This document shows positions 33,164-43,275 of a stretch of DNA of 64,000 bases, piece by piece; the first letter of the stretch is position 1, and each line of letters opens with the position of its first letter. The notes under the pieces are model-generated. The model did not search any database. It had not been told where the DNA came from and saw nothing but the letters and a program-made list of their open reading frames with translations. This DNA comes from Clostridia bacterium. Lineage in GTDB: Bacteria; Bacillota; Clostridia; TANB77; CAG-508. The position numbers and the translations under genes were made by a program. Where the stretch lies: positions 62,001 through 126,000 of the forward strand of contig JAFWMA010000016.1 of assembly GCA_017510825.1 (NCBI GenBank), written 5' to 3'.

Positions 33164-33212
33164 TAAATCAAGATTAAAAAGAAATTTAGGATAGAAAAAA
33201 ATTACAATAAAG

Positions 33213-33254
33213 AGTTTATAGGTGTACTTGAAAAACCTAAATCTATTTTAAGGA
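33213..33254 (+). promoter_or_regulatory. GTTTATAGGT leader motif, copy 3
   Basis: AGTTTATAGGT, a shorter loop, ACCTAAATCTATTTTAAGGA overlapping the ribosome site. TAGGT pairs with ACCTA. It lies in the spoIIIAE-spoIIIAF gap, 8 bp before the spoIIIAF start. Confidence 0.6.
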
Positions 33255-33261
33255 ATAGTAA

Positions 33262-33807
33262 ATGATAAACAGTATTAGTACATGGGCGCAGGGAATAATA
33301 ATTGCAGTTATACTAGGAACAATTTTACAAATTATTATTCCAAATAATAAAAATAAAAAGTATATAAAAGTAGTAATTGGAATATTTGTACTATTTTGTA
33401 TTATTAATCCAGTAATAGGAAACAGTTTTGATTTGGAAGACTTTGATATAGAAAAATACATAACATTGAATGAAAAAAGTAACAATAATTCAATTTTTTA
33501 TGAAAAAAATGTTAGAAATATGTTTGAAGAAAAAATAAAAAAAACAATACAAAAACAATTAAATGATGATGGATACGAAAGTGCGAATATAGAGATAATA
33601 ACTGATGATGATTATGTAATAAAATCAATAAAAATATCTGGTATAAAAGAGTCTAAAAAAAAGTCTAATATTTCTATAAACAAAATAGATATAGGGAAAA
33701 ATAATGATTCAAAAAAAGAAATTAATATAATAGATATTTTAAAAATAAAAAAGAAAATTGCAGAATTATATGATATTGAAGAAAACAAAATAGAAGTGAG
33801 TGAATAA
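33262..33807 (+). CDS. spoIIIAF: Stage III sporulation protein AF
   Basis: 181 residues. Two N-terminal membrane helices (WAQGIIIAVILGTILQIIIP and YIKVVIGIFVLFCIINPVIG), with the family's IINPVIG end, followed by a soluble, lysine-rich domain predicted as a ring-building motif in this family. AAGGA precedes the ATG within the conserved leader motif. The gene for AG follows after 9 bp. Confidence 0.9.
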   Translation: MINSISTWAQGIIIAVILGTILQIIIPNNKNKKYIKVVIGIFVLFCIINPVIGNSFDLEDFDIEKYITLNEKSNNNSIFYEKNVRNMFEEKIKKTIQKQLNDDGYESANIEIITDDDYVIKSIKISGIKESKKKSNISINKIDIGKNNDSKKEINIIDILKIKKKIAELYDIEENKIEVSE

Positions 33808-33816
33808 GGAGAGTTG

Positions 33817-34422
33817 ATGGATAAAAACAAATTAATTCAAATGTTTAGAGGAAAACAGAAAACAGAAAACCTAATAGTTTTATCAATTTTAATTATTGTA
33901 GTTGTAGTAGCCATAAATTATATATGGAATGATAAATCACCTCAAAAAAATAAAAATAATATTCCATATAACAACGATAATATGATTGGAACTAATATGG
34001 TACAACAATCCACTAGTAATTTACAAGAAAATGACATAGAAAAAAAGTTAGAAAATATTTTATCAAATATTTCTGGAGCAGGAAAAGTTAAAGTTATGCT
34101 TACATATTCAGAAAGTAGTACTACACAGCCAATATACGACGAAAACCATAAAGAAAGTAATACAGTTGAATCAGACGAAAATGGTGGAACTAGAAGCATT
34201 TCCGAAACCGATAGTCAAAAACAAATTATATATAAACAAAACGCTGATGGTTCAAAAGAACCAATAACGAAAAGTATATTAAGTCCTAAAATTGAAGGAG
34301 CTATTATTACTGCCCAAGGAGCTAATAATGCAGATGTTAAAACTAACATAATACAAGCAGTTGAAGCAGCAACAGGTTTAGCAACACATAAAATTCAAGT
34401 ATTTGAGATGGAGGCTAAATAA
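33817..34422 (+). CDS. spoIIIAG: Stage III sporulation protein AG
   Basis: 201 residues from ATG 33817 (AAGGAG upstream; the in-frame TTG at 33814 is too close). One membrane helix near 18-35, a variable linker, then a YscJ/FliF-like ring-building domain: IEKKLENILSNISGAGKVKV, later ITKSILSPKIEGAIITAQGA and VKTNIIQAVEAATGLATHKI. In B. subtilis SpoIIIAG forms a large ring in the intermembrane space. Length and motifs fit. Stop codon directly abuts the spoIIIAH start. Confidence 0.93.
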   Translation: MDKNKLIQMFRGKQKTENLIVLSILIIVVVVAINYIWNDKSPQKNKNNIPYNNDNMIGTNMVQQSTSNLQENDIEKKLENILSNISGAGKVKVMLTYSESSTTQPIYDENHKESNTVESDENGGTRSISETDSQKQIIYKQNADGSKEPITKSILSPKIEGAIITAQGANNADVKTNIIQAVEAATGLATHKIQVFEMEAK

Positions 34423-35262
34423 TTGAAAGTTACATATATAAAACTTTTTAAAAAGAAAAATGAAAAAGTGTTAATGAAACACTTAAGAGATAAAGAAAAT
34501 CAAAGTGATTTCAACATCAAAAAGTTAAGTTACAGTATTACAAATCAAATTAAAAACAATGTTAAGAAACTATTTGATAAAAATGGAGTATCAAGAAAAA
34601 TAGTTAGAAAAAATCAAGTTGTATTAGTTGCAACAGCTTTAATGCTTGTAACGGCCGGATATCTAAACTATACCAATAATATTAAAATGTCAGCACTGGG
34701 AGATGCTCAACTTGTAAATACAAATATAACAATAAACGAAGAGAATAAATTAGTAAACAATTTACCAGTGGAAGATGAAGTGATTGAAACATCAATTACT
34801 AATGAAAAAATTAATTTGCCAGAATCAGAAATTATTGAGGATAATACTAAAGAAAACACACAAAAAGAAGAAAACTCAGATACGATACCAACAATAACCA
34901 AAACAAATGAAAATGAGTATTTTACAAAAACAAAACTTGAAAGGGAAAAAATGTATTCACAAATGCTAGAAACATATCAAAAAATCATAGAGAATCCTAA
35001 TATACCAAATGACCAAAAATCAATTGCATCAAATGAAATAAAAAATATAAATTCAAAAAAAGGAGCAATAGCGACTATTGAAAACTTAATGAAAGCAAAA
35101 GGATTTGAAGATGTTGCGGTTTTAGTAAATGATAATAGTATTAACATAGTAGTAAAATCATCTAATAATTTAGAAACAACACAAGTTGCTCAAATCCAAA
35201 ATATTGTTTCAAGAGAATTTCAATCTGATATAGAAGATATACATATAACAACACATGATTAA
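34423..35262 (+). CDS. spoIIIAH: Stage III sporulation protein AH
   Basis: 279 residues starting at TTG 34423, immediately after the spoIIIAG stop; GATGGAGG upstream supports it. One membrane helix at about 65-83 (KNQVVLVATALMLVTAGYLN), an acidic Asn/Thr/Glu-rich linker, then the YscJ/FliF-like domain (ETYQKIIENPNIPNDQKSIA, AIATIENLMKAKGFEDVAVL). This domain binds SpoIIQ from the forespore. The N-terminal cytoplasmic part (about 60 residues) is longer than in B. subtilis. Confidence 0.92.
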   Translation: MKVTYIKLFKKKNEKVLMKHLRDKENQSDFNIKKLSYSITNQIKNNVKKLFDKNGVSRKIVRKNQVVLVATALMLVTAGYLNYTNNIKMSALGDAQLVNTNITINEENKLVNNLPVEDEVIETSITNEKINLPESEIIEDNTKENTQKEENSDTIPTITKTNENEYFTKTKLEREKMYSQMLETYQKIIENPNIPNDQKSIASNEIKNINSKKGAIATIENLMKAKGFEDVAVLVNDNSINIVVKSSNNLETTQVAQIQNIVSREFQSDIEDIHITTHD

Positions 35263-35273
35263 AATGAAAAAGG

Positions 35274-35321
35274 GCCATAATTAAATTCAAAAGCTTTTAA
35301 GCTCTAAAATTTAATTATGGC
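35274..35321 (+). terminator. Hairpin ending the spoIIIA operon
   Basis: GCCATAATTAAATT pairs with AATTTAATTATGGC (14 bp). The T run is weak, so efficiency is uncertain. Confidence 0.55.
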
Positions 35322-35478
35322 TATGTTTCACAAAAATGTGAACTAACTGAAATTTGTAGATAAAATTAAAAAATATTGTTTCTTTCTTGACTTTTTTTTA
35401 ATAATAATATAAGATTATTTTGTGTAATATTAAATGTTGAAAAAATGTAAAAAATAAATAACAAACGAGGAGGAAGCA

Positions 35479-37977
35479 ATGGCTAAAAGAGGTAGACCGC
35501 CTAAGAAAAAAACTGCAACGAAAGCAACAGGGACAACGAATAGCAGAGATAATGTTAACGGAAGAGTAATTCTATTAATAATTTTAGCTGTAATTTTAGG
35601 AATAGTCATATATACCAGACAGGGATATTTAGGGCAAACATTATCTCCAGCACTTGGAGGATTAGTTGGATACATAAAATACTTCATACCAATAGGAATA
35701 GGTATATTCGCTATTATCATAGCTCATGACAAAAGTAAAAAATATTTTTCAAGCAAATTATTTATGTTTTTAGTTGTGCTAATACTAATAGATTGTGTAT
35801 TAGCTAGTTATCAATTTTCCAAAGGAAACATTGATAACACAAACGATATGGATGTGATTTTATCAAAAGCATATGATTTAGGAAGTAAAGACATTGGAGG
35901 AGGAGTTTTAGGAACAGCAGTAGCTACATTCTTAACAAGAATGATTGGAATACCTGGAACAATAGTTGCATCAATAATAATCTCAACAATTCTAACGATT
36001 GTAATATTTGGACTTAAACCAGCTGATGCTATTTCAAGATCGGTTGATAGACTAGAAGAAAGAAGGATGAGAAAAGCTCAGGAAAGAAAAGAACATGAAG
36101 AAAGTGTTCCTATAGAACCACCAAAAGATGTAAACAATACAAGGAAAACTAGAGGAAGAAAAGAAAAAGTGATACAAGCAAATCCAATTGATGAACAGAT
36201 AACAATTAATTTAAACGAAAATCAACAATACGAAAATGCAGAAAAGGGAGTTGAAGTTCCAAACTTTTCTTCAAATAATCCAATAAAAAGAAAATTTGGA
36301 AAAGCTAAAGACTATAAAGTTACAAGAGAAGAACAACTTGAAAGTAAAGAGTTAGCAACAAACCTAGAAACAAATAACAATGAAAACAGTGATAGCAATT
36401 TGTTTGCACAAGAAGAAATTGAAAAAGAAACAAAAACAAAAGAGGTCTTACAACTTGAGCATGCACTAGCAGAAGAAGATATGAATTATGAATTTCCACC
36501 AATAGAACTACTTAACATAGCAGAGCAAAACGATGAAGGAAATAGTAGAAAAGCCTTACTAGCTACTGCAGAAAAACTAAAAAGAACGTTGTACAGTTTT
36601 GGAGTGTCAGCAAAAGTTGAAAATGTATCAGTTGGACCATCAATTACTAGATATGAGTTAGCACCAGCAGCAGGAGTTAGAGTAAGCAAAATTGCAAAAT
36701 TATCAGATGACATAGCATTAAGCCTAGAAGCAGAAACGATAAGAATAGAAGCTCCAATTCCAGGAAAACACACAGTTGGTATAGAAGTACCAAATAAGTC
36801 AAAATCTTTAGTTGGAATTAGAGAAATAATAGAGTCAGTTAATTTTTCAGATATGGATGGGAAACTAGCATTTGCTCTTGGAAAAGATATTGCTGGAGAA
36901 GCAGTTGTAACTGATATAGCTAAGATGCCACACTTATTGATTGCTGGTAGTACTGGTTCAGGGAAATCAGTATGTATTAATACCATGATAACAAGTTTAA
37001 TATATAAAGCAAAACCAAGTGAAGTCAAACTACTTATGGTTGATCCAAAAGTAGTAGAATTATCAATTTACAATGGTATACCACACCTGTTAATTCCAGT
37101 TGTAACAGATCCTAAAAAAGCAGCAGGAGCACTAGCATGGGCTGTTCAAGAAATGGAAAATAGATATGCGTTATTTGCAGAACACAAGGTAAGAGATTTA
37201 AAAGGATATAATAAAGTAGCCGAGAGTGATGGAAGACCAACACTTCCACAAATTGTAATTATAATAGACGAGCTTGCAGACTTAATGATGGTTGCTGCTA
37301 AGGATGTTGAAGATGCTATTTGTAGATTAGCACAAAAAGCTAGAGCTGCAGGAATGCATTTAGTAATAGCAACACAAAGACCATCAGTTGATGTAATCAC
37401 AGGTATAATTAAAGCAAATATTCCATCAAGAATTGCTTTTGCTGTATCATCACAAATTGACTCAAGGACAATACTAGATGGAGCTGGTGCGGAGAAACTA
37501 CTAGGCAAAGGAGACATGCTATTCTATCCTACAGGATATCCTAAACCAGTTAGACTACAAGGAGCATTTATATCAGATGGAGAAGTTGAAAATATAGTAA
37601 AATTTATAAAAAAAGACGGTGATGGAATATATGATGAAAGTATTATAGAAACCATCGACAGAGCCAACGAGCCAGAACAGGTAAATAGTAGCAAAGACGA
37701 GGAGGATGATGGAACAGATCCACTACTTGAAGAAGCAATTGAATTAGTTGTGGATACACAAAAAGCATCTACTTCATATATACAAAGAAGATTTAAAGTT
37801 GGATATGCAAGAGCAGGAAGGATAATTGACCAAATGGAAGAAAGAGGTATCATATCAGGATACCAAGGAAGTAAACCAAGACAAGTATTAATGCCAAAAG
37901 AGAGATGGGAAGAACTTAAATTGGCACCCGCAATGGATGTTCAAGTAGAAGAAGATATGACTGAATCAGCAGAATAA
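35479..37977 (+). CDS. DNA translocase FtsK/SpoIIIE
   Basis: 832 residues. Four membrane helices in residues 25-175, a charged linker to about 340, then the hexameric motor: Walker [17 protein letters not shown] (about 490-505), Walker [21 protein letters not shown] (about 593-612), and the DNA-reading gamma winged helix at the end ([20 protein letters not shown] onward). It pumps chromosomal DNA during division and, in spore formers, into the forespore. Position next to spoIIIA does not by itself separate FtsK from SpoIIIE. GAGGAGG precedes the ATG. Confidence 0.95.
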   Translation: MAKRGRPPKKKTATKATGTTNSRDNVNGRVILLIILAVILGIVIYTRQGYLGQTLSPALGGLVGYIKYFIPIGIGIFAIIIAHDKSKKYFSSKLFMFLVVLILIDCVLASYQFSKGNIDNTNDMDVILSKAYDLGSKDIGGGVLGTAVATFLTRMIGIPGTIVASIIISTILTIVIFGLKPADAISRSVDRLEERRMRKAQERKEHEESVPIEPPKDVNNTRKTRGRKEKVIQANPIDEQITINLNENQQYENAEKGVEVPNFSSNNPIKRKFGKAKDYKVTREEQLESKELATNLETNNNENSDSNLFAQEEIEKETKTKEVLQLEHALAEEDMNYEFPPIELLNIAEQNDEGNSRKALLATAEKLKRTLYSFGVSAKVENVSVGPSITRYELAPAAGVRVSKIAKLSDDIALSLEAETIRIEAPIPGKHTVGIEVPNKSKSLVGIREIIESVNFSDMDGKLAFALGKDIAGEAVVTDIAKMPHLLIAGSTGSGKSVCINTMITSLIYKAKPSEVKLLMVDPKVVELSIYNGIPHLLIPVVTDPKKAAGALAWAVQEMENRYALFAEHKVRDLKGYNKVAESDGRPTLPQIVIIIDELADLMMVAAKDVEDAICRLAQKARAAGMHLVIATQRPSVDVITGIIKANIPSRIAFAVSSQIDSRTILDGAGAEKLLGKGDMLFYPTGYPKPVRLQGAFISDGEVENIVKFIKKDGDGIYDESIIETIDRANEPEQVNSSKDEEDDGTDPLLEEAIELVVDTQKASTSYIQRRFKVGYARAGRIIDQMEERGIISGYQGSKPRQVLMPKERWEELKLAPAMDVQVEEDMTESAE

Positions 37978-38065
37978 TTAAAAAATGCATAAAAAGAAAT
38001 AAAATTATATATAATAACTGTAACTAAAACTAAAGAATTATATTAGTATAACAAAAGGAGAAAAA

Positions 38066-39517
38066 TTGAGAAATAGGTTTTTATCAAGAGATTATAAAGA
38101 GGAATTAGCAAATATTGCAGAAACAAAAGGTTTTTCAAATAATGCTGAAAACCTATTGTTAAGTATGGCTTATAAACTTGAAGATGGTTATGACAACTAT
38201 CAAATAGTGAAAAGAGAAGTTCCTAATAAATATGATTTTATAGATAGAATAGTAAAAATAGTAAGAGAAGACTGCGACTATATAGAAATTGCTGAACCAA
38301 ATAGTGAATTAGAAAAAGAGCTAAAAAAGAATAAATGCAGGGTAATGACTGAAAAAGACACCAGGTCAAAACAAAGAAATGTAATTACTTATCCTAATGA
38401 AAAAACACTATTGTATGGACTAACAAAAGTCTCATTGCCACCAATGAGAGATAATTTATCAATAGAAGAACAGGCAATTTTTACAGCAGTAAATATAGGA
38501 AGATGTATTTCAACATCGGAAGCTATTAGAGATTTTAGTGGATGGACATGGTCTATTTTAGAGAGTGAAATAGAAAGTACAGAATGTAATATTATTTATA
38601 TTTTTCTTTCACTACTTCTTGGGCATGAATTCCTTGAAAACTGTGATGTAAAAAAAATAGAAAAAAATCTTCCAACTCAATTATTTTATGAAATAAAAAA
38701 AGTTGCTACACAATTCTATATGTCATATGATCAAAAACAAAATGAACAATTATTAAAAACACTATATAAAGATAAGAAAACACTAGAAAAAATGAAAAAA
38801 CAGTCAGAATATATTATTGAAATAGCTGAAAAGAAAAAAAGAAAGTTATTAGAAATTAAACAATTAGACGAGATACTAAGTAACCCTAGATACATGAAGC
38901 AAGAGTATATTGAATACAACAGTAAAATGCCTAATGAGAAGAAAGTATTTAGTGTTAGCCACTATGAAGAAATGTTACAAAAAAGAAGAATAAAAATGTT
39001 AAATCAGATAGAAAAATATAACAAAATGCAAAATCCAGTTGAATATGTTAGAGAAAAAGAAAGGTTAGAATATAAAATAAAATTTTATGAGGAAAAAACG
39101 GATATTACAAAACTACAAAAAGAATTCTTAAAATGTTTCGAACAGAGAATTAATGCTACAAACGACAGAAGAGGAATTTTAGATATAATATATGAGATAA
39201 GATATCTACATTTCATACCAAACTGTAAAATGAAATTAACTCATTTAGAACAACTAATTCTTCCTAAAGCAATACAAACAAATGTTATTGCTCCAATATC
39301 AAATAACAATACAATTGACTATAGAATTTTAAAAGGTATATTTAAATCACAGGTTATGTCATTAGAAAACTTGACAATTAGACTTAGTTCAGTTAATAGC
39401 AAAATACATGTTGAAATATTTGATGGTGAAATGATTGATTCAGAATACGATGTTGCTTTGCCAGAGGGAAGTACAATAGAGATAAGAAGAACCAAAAAAA
39501 TGAAAATTTTTGGCTAA
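38066..39517 (+). CDS. Uncharacterised protein with central coiled coil
   Basis: 483 residues starting at TTG 38066 (AAAGGAG at 38055-38060; no ATG fits). N-terminal region MRNRFLSRDYKEELANIAET is folded-looking; residues ~230-370 are strongly charged and helical (KKTLEKMKKQSEYIIEIAEK), likely coiled coil; the C-terminus (about 420-480) appears beta-rich, ending in EIRRTKKMKIFG. No membrane helix, no signal, no recognised motif. The beta-CASP nuclease gene begins 18 bp later, so the two are probably cotranscribed. Function unknown. Confidence 0.7.
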   Translation: MRNRFLSRDYKEELANIAETKGFSNNAENLLLSMAYKLEDGYDNYQIVKREVPNKYDFIDRIVKIVREDCDYIEIAEPNSELEKELKKNKCRVMTEKDTRSKQRNVITYPNEKTLLYGLTKVSLPPMRDNLSIEEQAIFTAVNIGRCISTSEAIRDFSGWTWSILESEIESTECNIIYIFLSLLLGHEFLENCDVKKIEKNLPTQLFYEIKKVATQFYMSYDQKQNEQLLKTLYKDKKTLEKMKKQSEYIIEIAEKKKRKLLEIKQLDEILSNPRYMKQEYIEYNSKMPNEKKVFSVSHYEEMLQKRRIKMLNQIEKYNKMQNPVEYVREKERLEYKIKFYEEKTDITKLQKEFLKCFEQRINATNDRRGILDIIYEIRYLHFIPNCKMKLTHLEQLILPKAIQTNVIAPISNNNTIDYRILKGIFKSQVMSLENLTIRLSSVNSKIHVEIFDGEMIDSEYDVALPEGSTIEIRRTKKMKIFG

Positions 39518-39535
39518 AAAGAAAGGATAAAGTTT

Positions 39536-41197
39536 ATGAAAATTACTTTTTTAGGTGCAACTAAATCAGTTACTGGATCTAATTATTTAGTAGAAGGTGC
39601 TGGGAAAAAATTCTTAGTAGACTGTGGTTTGCACCAAGGAAATATGGAAGAAGAATTACTAAATGACAAGCCATTTGATTTTGATGTAAAAACAATTGAT
39701 TTTATGTTATTAACACACGCACATATAGATCATTCGGGAAGAATACCTAAATTATATAAAGACGGATATTCTAACCCAATATATGCTACAAAAGCTACCT
39801 GTGATTTATGTTCAATTATGTTACCAGACAGTGGTCATATTCAAGAAACTGAAATTGCCTTTAAGAATAAAAAAAGAAAAAGAGCTGGAAAGAAAGAGCT
39901 ATTAGAGCCATTGTATACTGCCAAAGATGCAATAGATTGTATGGAAATATTTCAACCAAAAGATTATGACGAAATAATAGAAATAACAGATGAAATATCA
40001 ATTAGATTCAATGATGCAGGACATATGCTTGGTTCAGCTATTATAGAAATATGGATTACTGAAGAAGGAAAACAACAAAAAATAGTATTTAGTGGAGATT
40101 TAGGAAATAATGACATACCACTATTATCAAGTCCAACAATGATTGGAAGTGCAGATTATTTAGTAATGGAATCTACATATGGTGATAGACTCCATATGAA
40201 AAACAATCAAAAAGCAATAGACTTTTTGAGAATTGTTTCAGAAACAATAAACAATGGAGGAACTGTAGTAATTCCATCATTTGCTGTAGGAAGAACACAA
40301 GAAATACTTTATGAAATAAACAAAATAAAAGATCAACACAATGATGATATAGAATTCCAAAAAGAATATGAAACCTTAATGAAGGTGCCAGTCTATGTTG
40401 ACAGTCCTCTTGCTGTTTCAGCAACTCAAATATTTAAAAAGAATATGAACTTATTTTCAGATGAAATACAAGAGTTTATTAAAAGAGGAGATAATCCACT
40501 AGAATTTCATGACTTACACTTTACACAAACAGTAGAAGATTCTAAAGCATTAAATGAATCAGATGAACCTTGTATAGTTATATCAGCTAGTGGAATGTGC
40601 GATGTTGGAAGGATAAAACATCATTTAAAACACAACATTTGGAATCCTAAAAGTACAATATTATTTGTTGGATATCAAGCTTATGGAACTTTAGGAAGAA
40701 GAATTGTAGATGGAGAAAAGAAAGTAAAGATTTTAGGAGAGGAATTTTCAGTAGATGCTCGTATTGAGTATATAGAAGGATTTTCAGGACACGCAGACCA
40801 ACAAGGGTTAATAAACTTTGTGGGATCATTTAATGAAAAAATGCCTAAACATATATTTTTAATACATGGTGAAACTGAAGCAAAACATACACTTAAACAA
40901 AAATTAACTGATGAGCTACAACAAGTAGATATTTCAATACCAAAATATGGGGAAGAATATAGCTTGAATGAAAATTGTGAAGTTACACAAAGATTTATTA
41001 ATCCTACTAAAAAGGATATTGACAAAATTGAATTAATTGAAAAAATGAGAAAATTGGAAAGTGAAATTGAAGATATGAAACACATTTTACAAGAAGACAT
41101 TATTGTTTCAACTAGTTCAGATGAAGATATGGCAAAATTAAATAATAAAGTTAATGATTTAAGAAAACAGATTATTGATATTATGAATAAAAAATAG
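39536..41197 (+). CDS. MBL-fold beta-CASP RNase-like protein
   Basis: 553 residues of the RNA-processing metallo-beta-lactamase group (YSH1/CPSF-73 like). MKITFLGATKSVTGSNYLVE at the N-terminus, metal site LLTHAHIDHSGRIP near 59-72, FSGDLGNND, then the beta-CASP domain with VVIPSFAVGRTQEILYEINK and the late EGFSGHADQQGLINF and HGETEA motifs. Expected to cut or trim RNA. The C-terminal 60 residues form a charged helix. AAAGGA precedes the ATG; the GH15 gene follows with a 16-bp gap. Confidence 0.9.
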   Translation: MKITFLGATKSVTGSNYLVEGAGKKFLVDCGLHQGNMEEELLNDKPFDFDVKTIDFMLLTHAHIDHSGRIPKLYKDGYSNPIYATKATCDLCSIMLPDSGHIQETEIAFKNKKRKRAGKKELLEPLYTAKDAIDCMEIFQPKDYDEIIEITDEISIRFNDAGHMLGSAIIEIWITEEGKQQKIVFSGDLGNNDIPLLSSPTMIGSADYLVMESTYGDRLHMKNNQKAIDFLRIVSETINNGGTVVIPSFAVGRTQEILYEINKIKDQHNDDIEFQKEYETLMKVPVYVDSPLAVSATQIFKKNMNLFSDEIQEFIKRGDNPLEFHDLHFTQTVEDSKALNESDEPCIVISASGMCDVGRIKHHLKHNIWNPKSTILFVGYQAYGTLGRRIVDGEKKVKILGEEFSVDARIEYIEGFSGHADQQGLINFVGSFNEKMPKHIFLIHGETEAKHTLKQKLTDELQQVDISIPKYGEEYSLNENCEVTQRFINPTKKDIDKIELIEKMRKLESEIEDMKHILQEDIIVSTSSDEDMAKLNNKVNDLRKQIIDIMNKK

Positions 41198-41213
41198 AAT
41201 GGGGAGAATTCAA

Positions 41214-43172
41214 ATGAAAAAGAAATATTATAATGATGCATTTATTGGAAACAATAATATAACAGCAAGTTTTAGTAGATATGGAGAACTATTAAGATTA
41301 TACTATCCACTTCCAGATTACAGGCAATACTCAGATTTTTTTCATATAGGAGTAAAAATTAATGACTCGAATATTGTTTACTTACATAATGATATAAACA
41401 ATAAGTATAACCAATACTACACTGAGAATACAAATATATTAAACACAGAAATAGAAAATGGATACTTTAACTTACATATCTTACAAACAGATTGTGTTAT
41501 GATAAACAAAGATGTTATTTTAAAAAAATATGTTTTTAAAAATAATAATACTATTGATTTAAATTTAAATTTTATAGCATACTCAAAAGTTGTTTCATCA
41601 TTTAATAATATGGCTGGAGGATTGATGATAGATGATTCATTAATTCAATATAGCCACAACTTTACTTGTGCAATTTTTTCAAATCAAAAAGTTTTATCTC
41701 ATCAACTTAATGAGTGTGAAAGAAACATAACTTCTGGAACATTATATGACAAAGATTATATAGGAATGTCACCAGAATCTGCAGTAAGCTATGATTTAGG
41801 AACACTCAAACCGGGGCAAAGTAAAGAATTCTCACTAATTGTTTATATGAAATATGATGAAAAAAACATGAACAATATTGAAAACGAAATAATAGAATTA
41901 AAGAAACTAAATGTGAATAAGGAAATAACGAAAATAAAGAACTTTTGGAAAAAATTTCTGGAAAGACATAATAAATTAAATCTAAAAAATAATGGTTCTG
42001 AATACATGAATAAACTAATAAACATATATAAAAGAACAATTTTATATATGCCACTATTAATAAATGAAAAAACCGGAGGAGTTGCAGCATCACTAGAAGT
42101 TGATGAAGAAAGAGATAAGTGCGGAAGATATGCATATTGCTGGCCAAGAGATGCAGTAATGATATATAGAGGAATAGATAATTTAGATTTTTTAGACTAT
42201 AGCAAAAAACTATATCAAATATTCTTAAAAAATACACAAAGTAAAAATGGAATGTGGGAACAAAGATTTTATACAGATGGTAGATTGGCTCCATGTTGGG
42301 GATATCAAATTGATGAAACTGCAATAGTAGTATGGGGATTATATAAAAGGTTTAAAATAGAAGAAAAATTAAAGAATAAGAAAAATATAACATTTTTAAA
42401 AACAAACCTTAGGATGGTTGAAAAGGCATGTGATTTCCTAGAAAAATATATAAATAATTTGCTTGGAAAAGAAGAAAAAGAAGATCTAGTAAGAATTCAA
42501 ATGGAAAAGGAATATCATTATAAAGAAAGGGATGAAATTTATAAACATCCATCATATGACTTATGGGAAATGAACGAAGGAGTTCACCTATATTCACTAT
42601 CAGCAATTTATGGTGCATTCAAAGCTATGATTGAGATTTATAATGAACTATCTGAAACATTTGCAAATAATAGATTAAAACAAGATGATATTATCTTAAA
42701 CAAAGCAAAATATGAAGGACTAATGTATGATATAAAAAACTACATTATGACAAATCTATATGACAAACAAAAAAAGGTATTAGTAAGAAATACAAATGAC
42801 CGATTAACAGATATAAGCATAATAGGAGCAATAGTACCATTTGAAGTATTTGAACCAACAGAAAAAGTTGTAAAAAATACAGTTGAGCAAATAAATATGA
42901 CACTAAGAACATATCTGGGAGGTTACTTAAGATATCAAAATGACAGTTATATTGGAGGAACTTGTCCATGGATTATTTCAACAGGTTGGATGGGACTTTA
43001 TTATAAAAAAATAGGTGATAGAAAAGCATATAATGAATGCTTGAAATTTATTGTAAACAGTGCAACTCCTTTAGGCTTACTAGCAGAACAGGCAGACATC
43101 GATCAGAACGAACGTTGGGTAATAGGCTTAGGATGGTCTCATGCAATTTTCATTAATCTCTTGTGCAATTAA
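41214..43172 (+). CDS. Glycoside hydrolase family 15 (glucoamylase-like)
   Basis: 652 residues from ATG 41214 (GGGGAG before it; the ATG at 41199 has none). N-terminal beta-sandwich to about 270, then the (alpha/alpha)6 barrel with the GH15 signature RYAYCWPRDAVMIYRGIDNL (about 304-323), WGYQIDETAIVVWGLYKR and a late LAEQADIDQNERWVIGLGWS containing the second catalytic carboxylate region. No signal peptide, so likely cytoplasmic hydrolysis of glucan or trehalose. The final codons (Cys-Asn-stop) lie inside inverted-repeat element B, which supplies the stop. Confidence 0.88.
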   Translation: MKKKYYNDAFIGNNNITASFSRYGELLRLYYPLPDYRQYSDFFHIGVKINDSNIVYLHNDINNKYNQYYTENTNILNTEIENGYFNLHILQTDCVMINKDVILKKYVFKNNNTIDLNLNFIAYSKVVSSFNNMAGGLMIDDSLIQYSHNFTCAIFSNQKVLSHQLNECERNITSGTLYDKDYIGMSPESAVSYDLGTLKPGQSKEFSLIVYMKYDEKNMNNIENEIIELKKLNVNKEITKIKNFWKKFLERHNKLNLKNNGSEYMNKLINIYKRTILYMPLLINEKTGGVAASLEVDEERDKCGRYAYCWPRDAVMIYRGIDNLDFLDYSKKLYQIFLKNTQSKNGMWEQRFYTDGRLAPCWGYQIDETAIVVWGLYKRFKIEEKLKNKKNITFLKTNLRMVEKACDFLEKYINNLLGKEEKEDLVRIQMEKEYHYKERDEIYKHPSYDLWEMNEGVHLYSLSAIYGAFKAMIEIYNELSETFANNRLKQDDIILNKAKYEGLMYDIKNYIMTNLYDKQKKVLVRNTNDRLTDISIIGAIVPFEVFEPTEKVVKNTVEQINMTLRTYLGGYLRYQNDSYIGGTCPWIISTGWMGLYYKKIGDRKAYNECLKFIVNSATPLGLLAEQADIDQNERWVIGLGWSHAIFINLLCN

Positions 43173-43258
43173 GGACAGGCACTTTCTGTACATTTGTGCA
43201 GAAAGTGCCTGTCCCAAACTGCCCAAATGTGCAAAAATGACACTTCTCTAATTGTATA
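43162..43258. repeat. Inverted-repeat element family B, copy 2
   Basis: Left end TGTGCAATTA (43162-43171), right end TAATTGTATA (from 43249). The core GGACAGGCACTTTCTG (43173-43188) and CAGAAAGTGCCTGTCC (43199-43214) form a perfect 16-bp stem. It covers the whole gap between the GH15 gene and radA and encodes the GH15 stop codon. Confidence 0.78.
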
Positions 43259-43275
43259 AAGAAAGGAATGATAAG

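Noticed and set aside
32482-33171. Long minus-strand ORF opposite spoIIIAE
   Set aside because: It is the antisense shadow of a hydrophobic gene: no ribosome site and no family match, while spoIIIAE is certain.
40681-41241. Minus-strand ORF opposite the beta-CASP gene
   Set aside because: Composition-driven shadow; no start signals and it spans the junction of two confident plus-strand genes.
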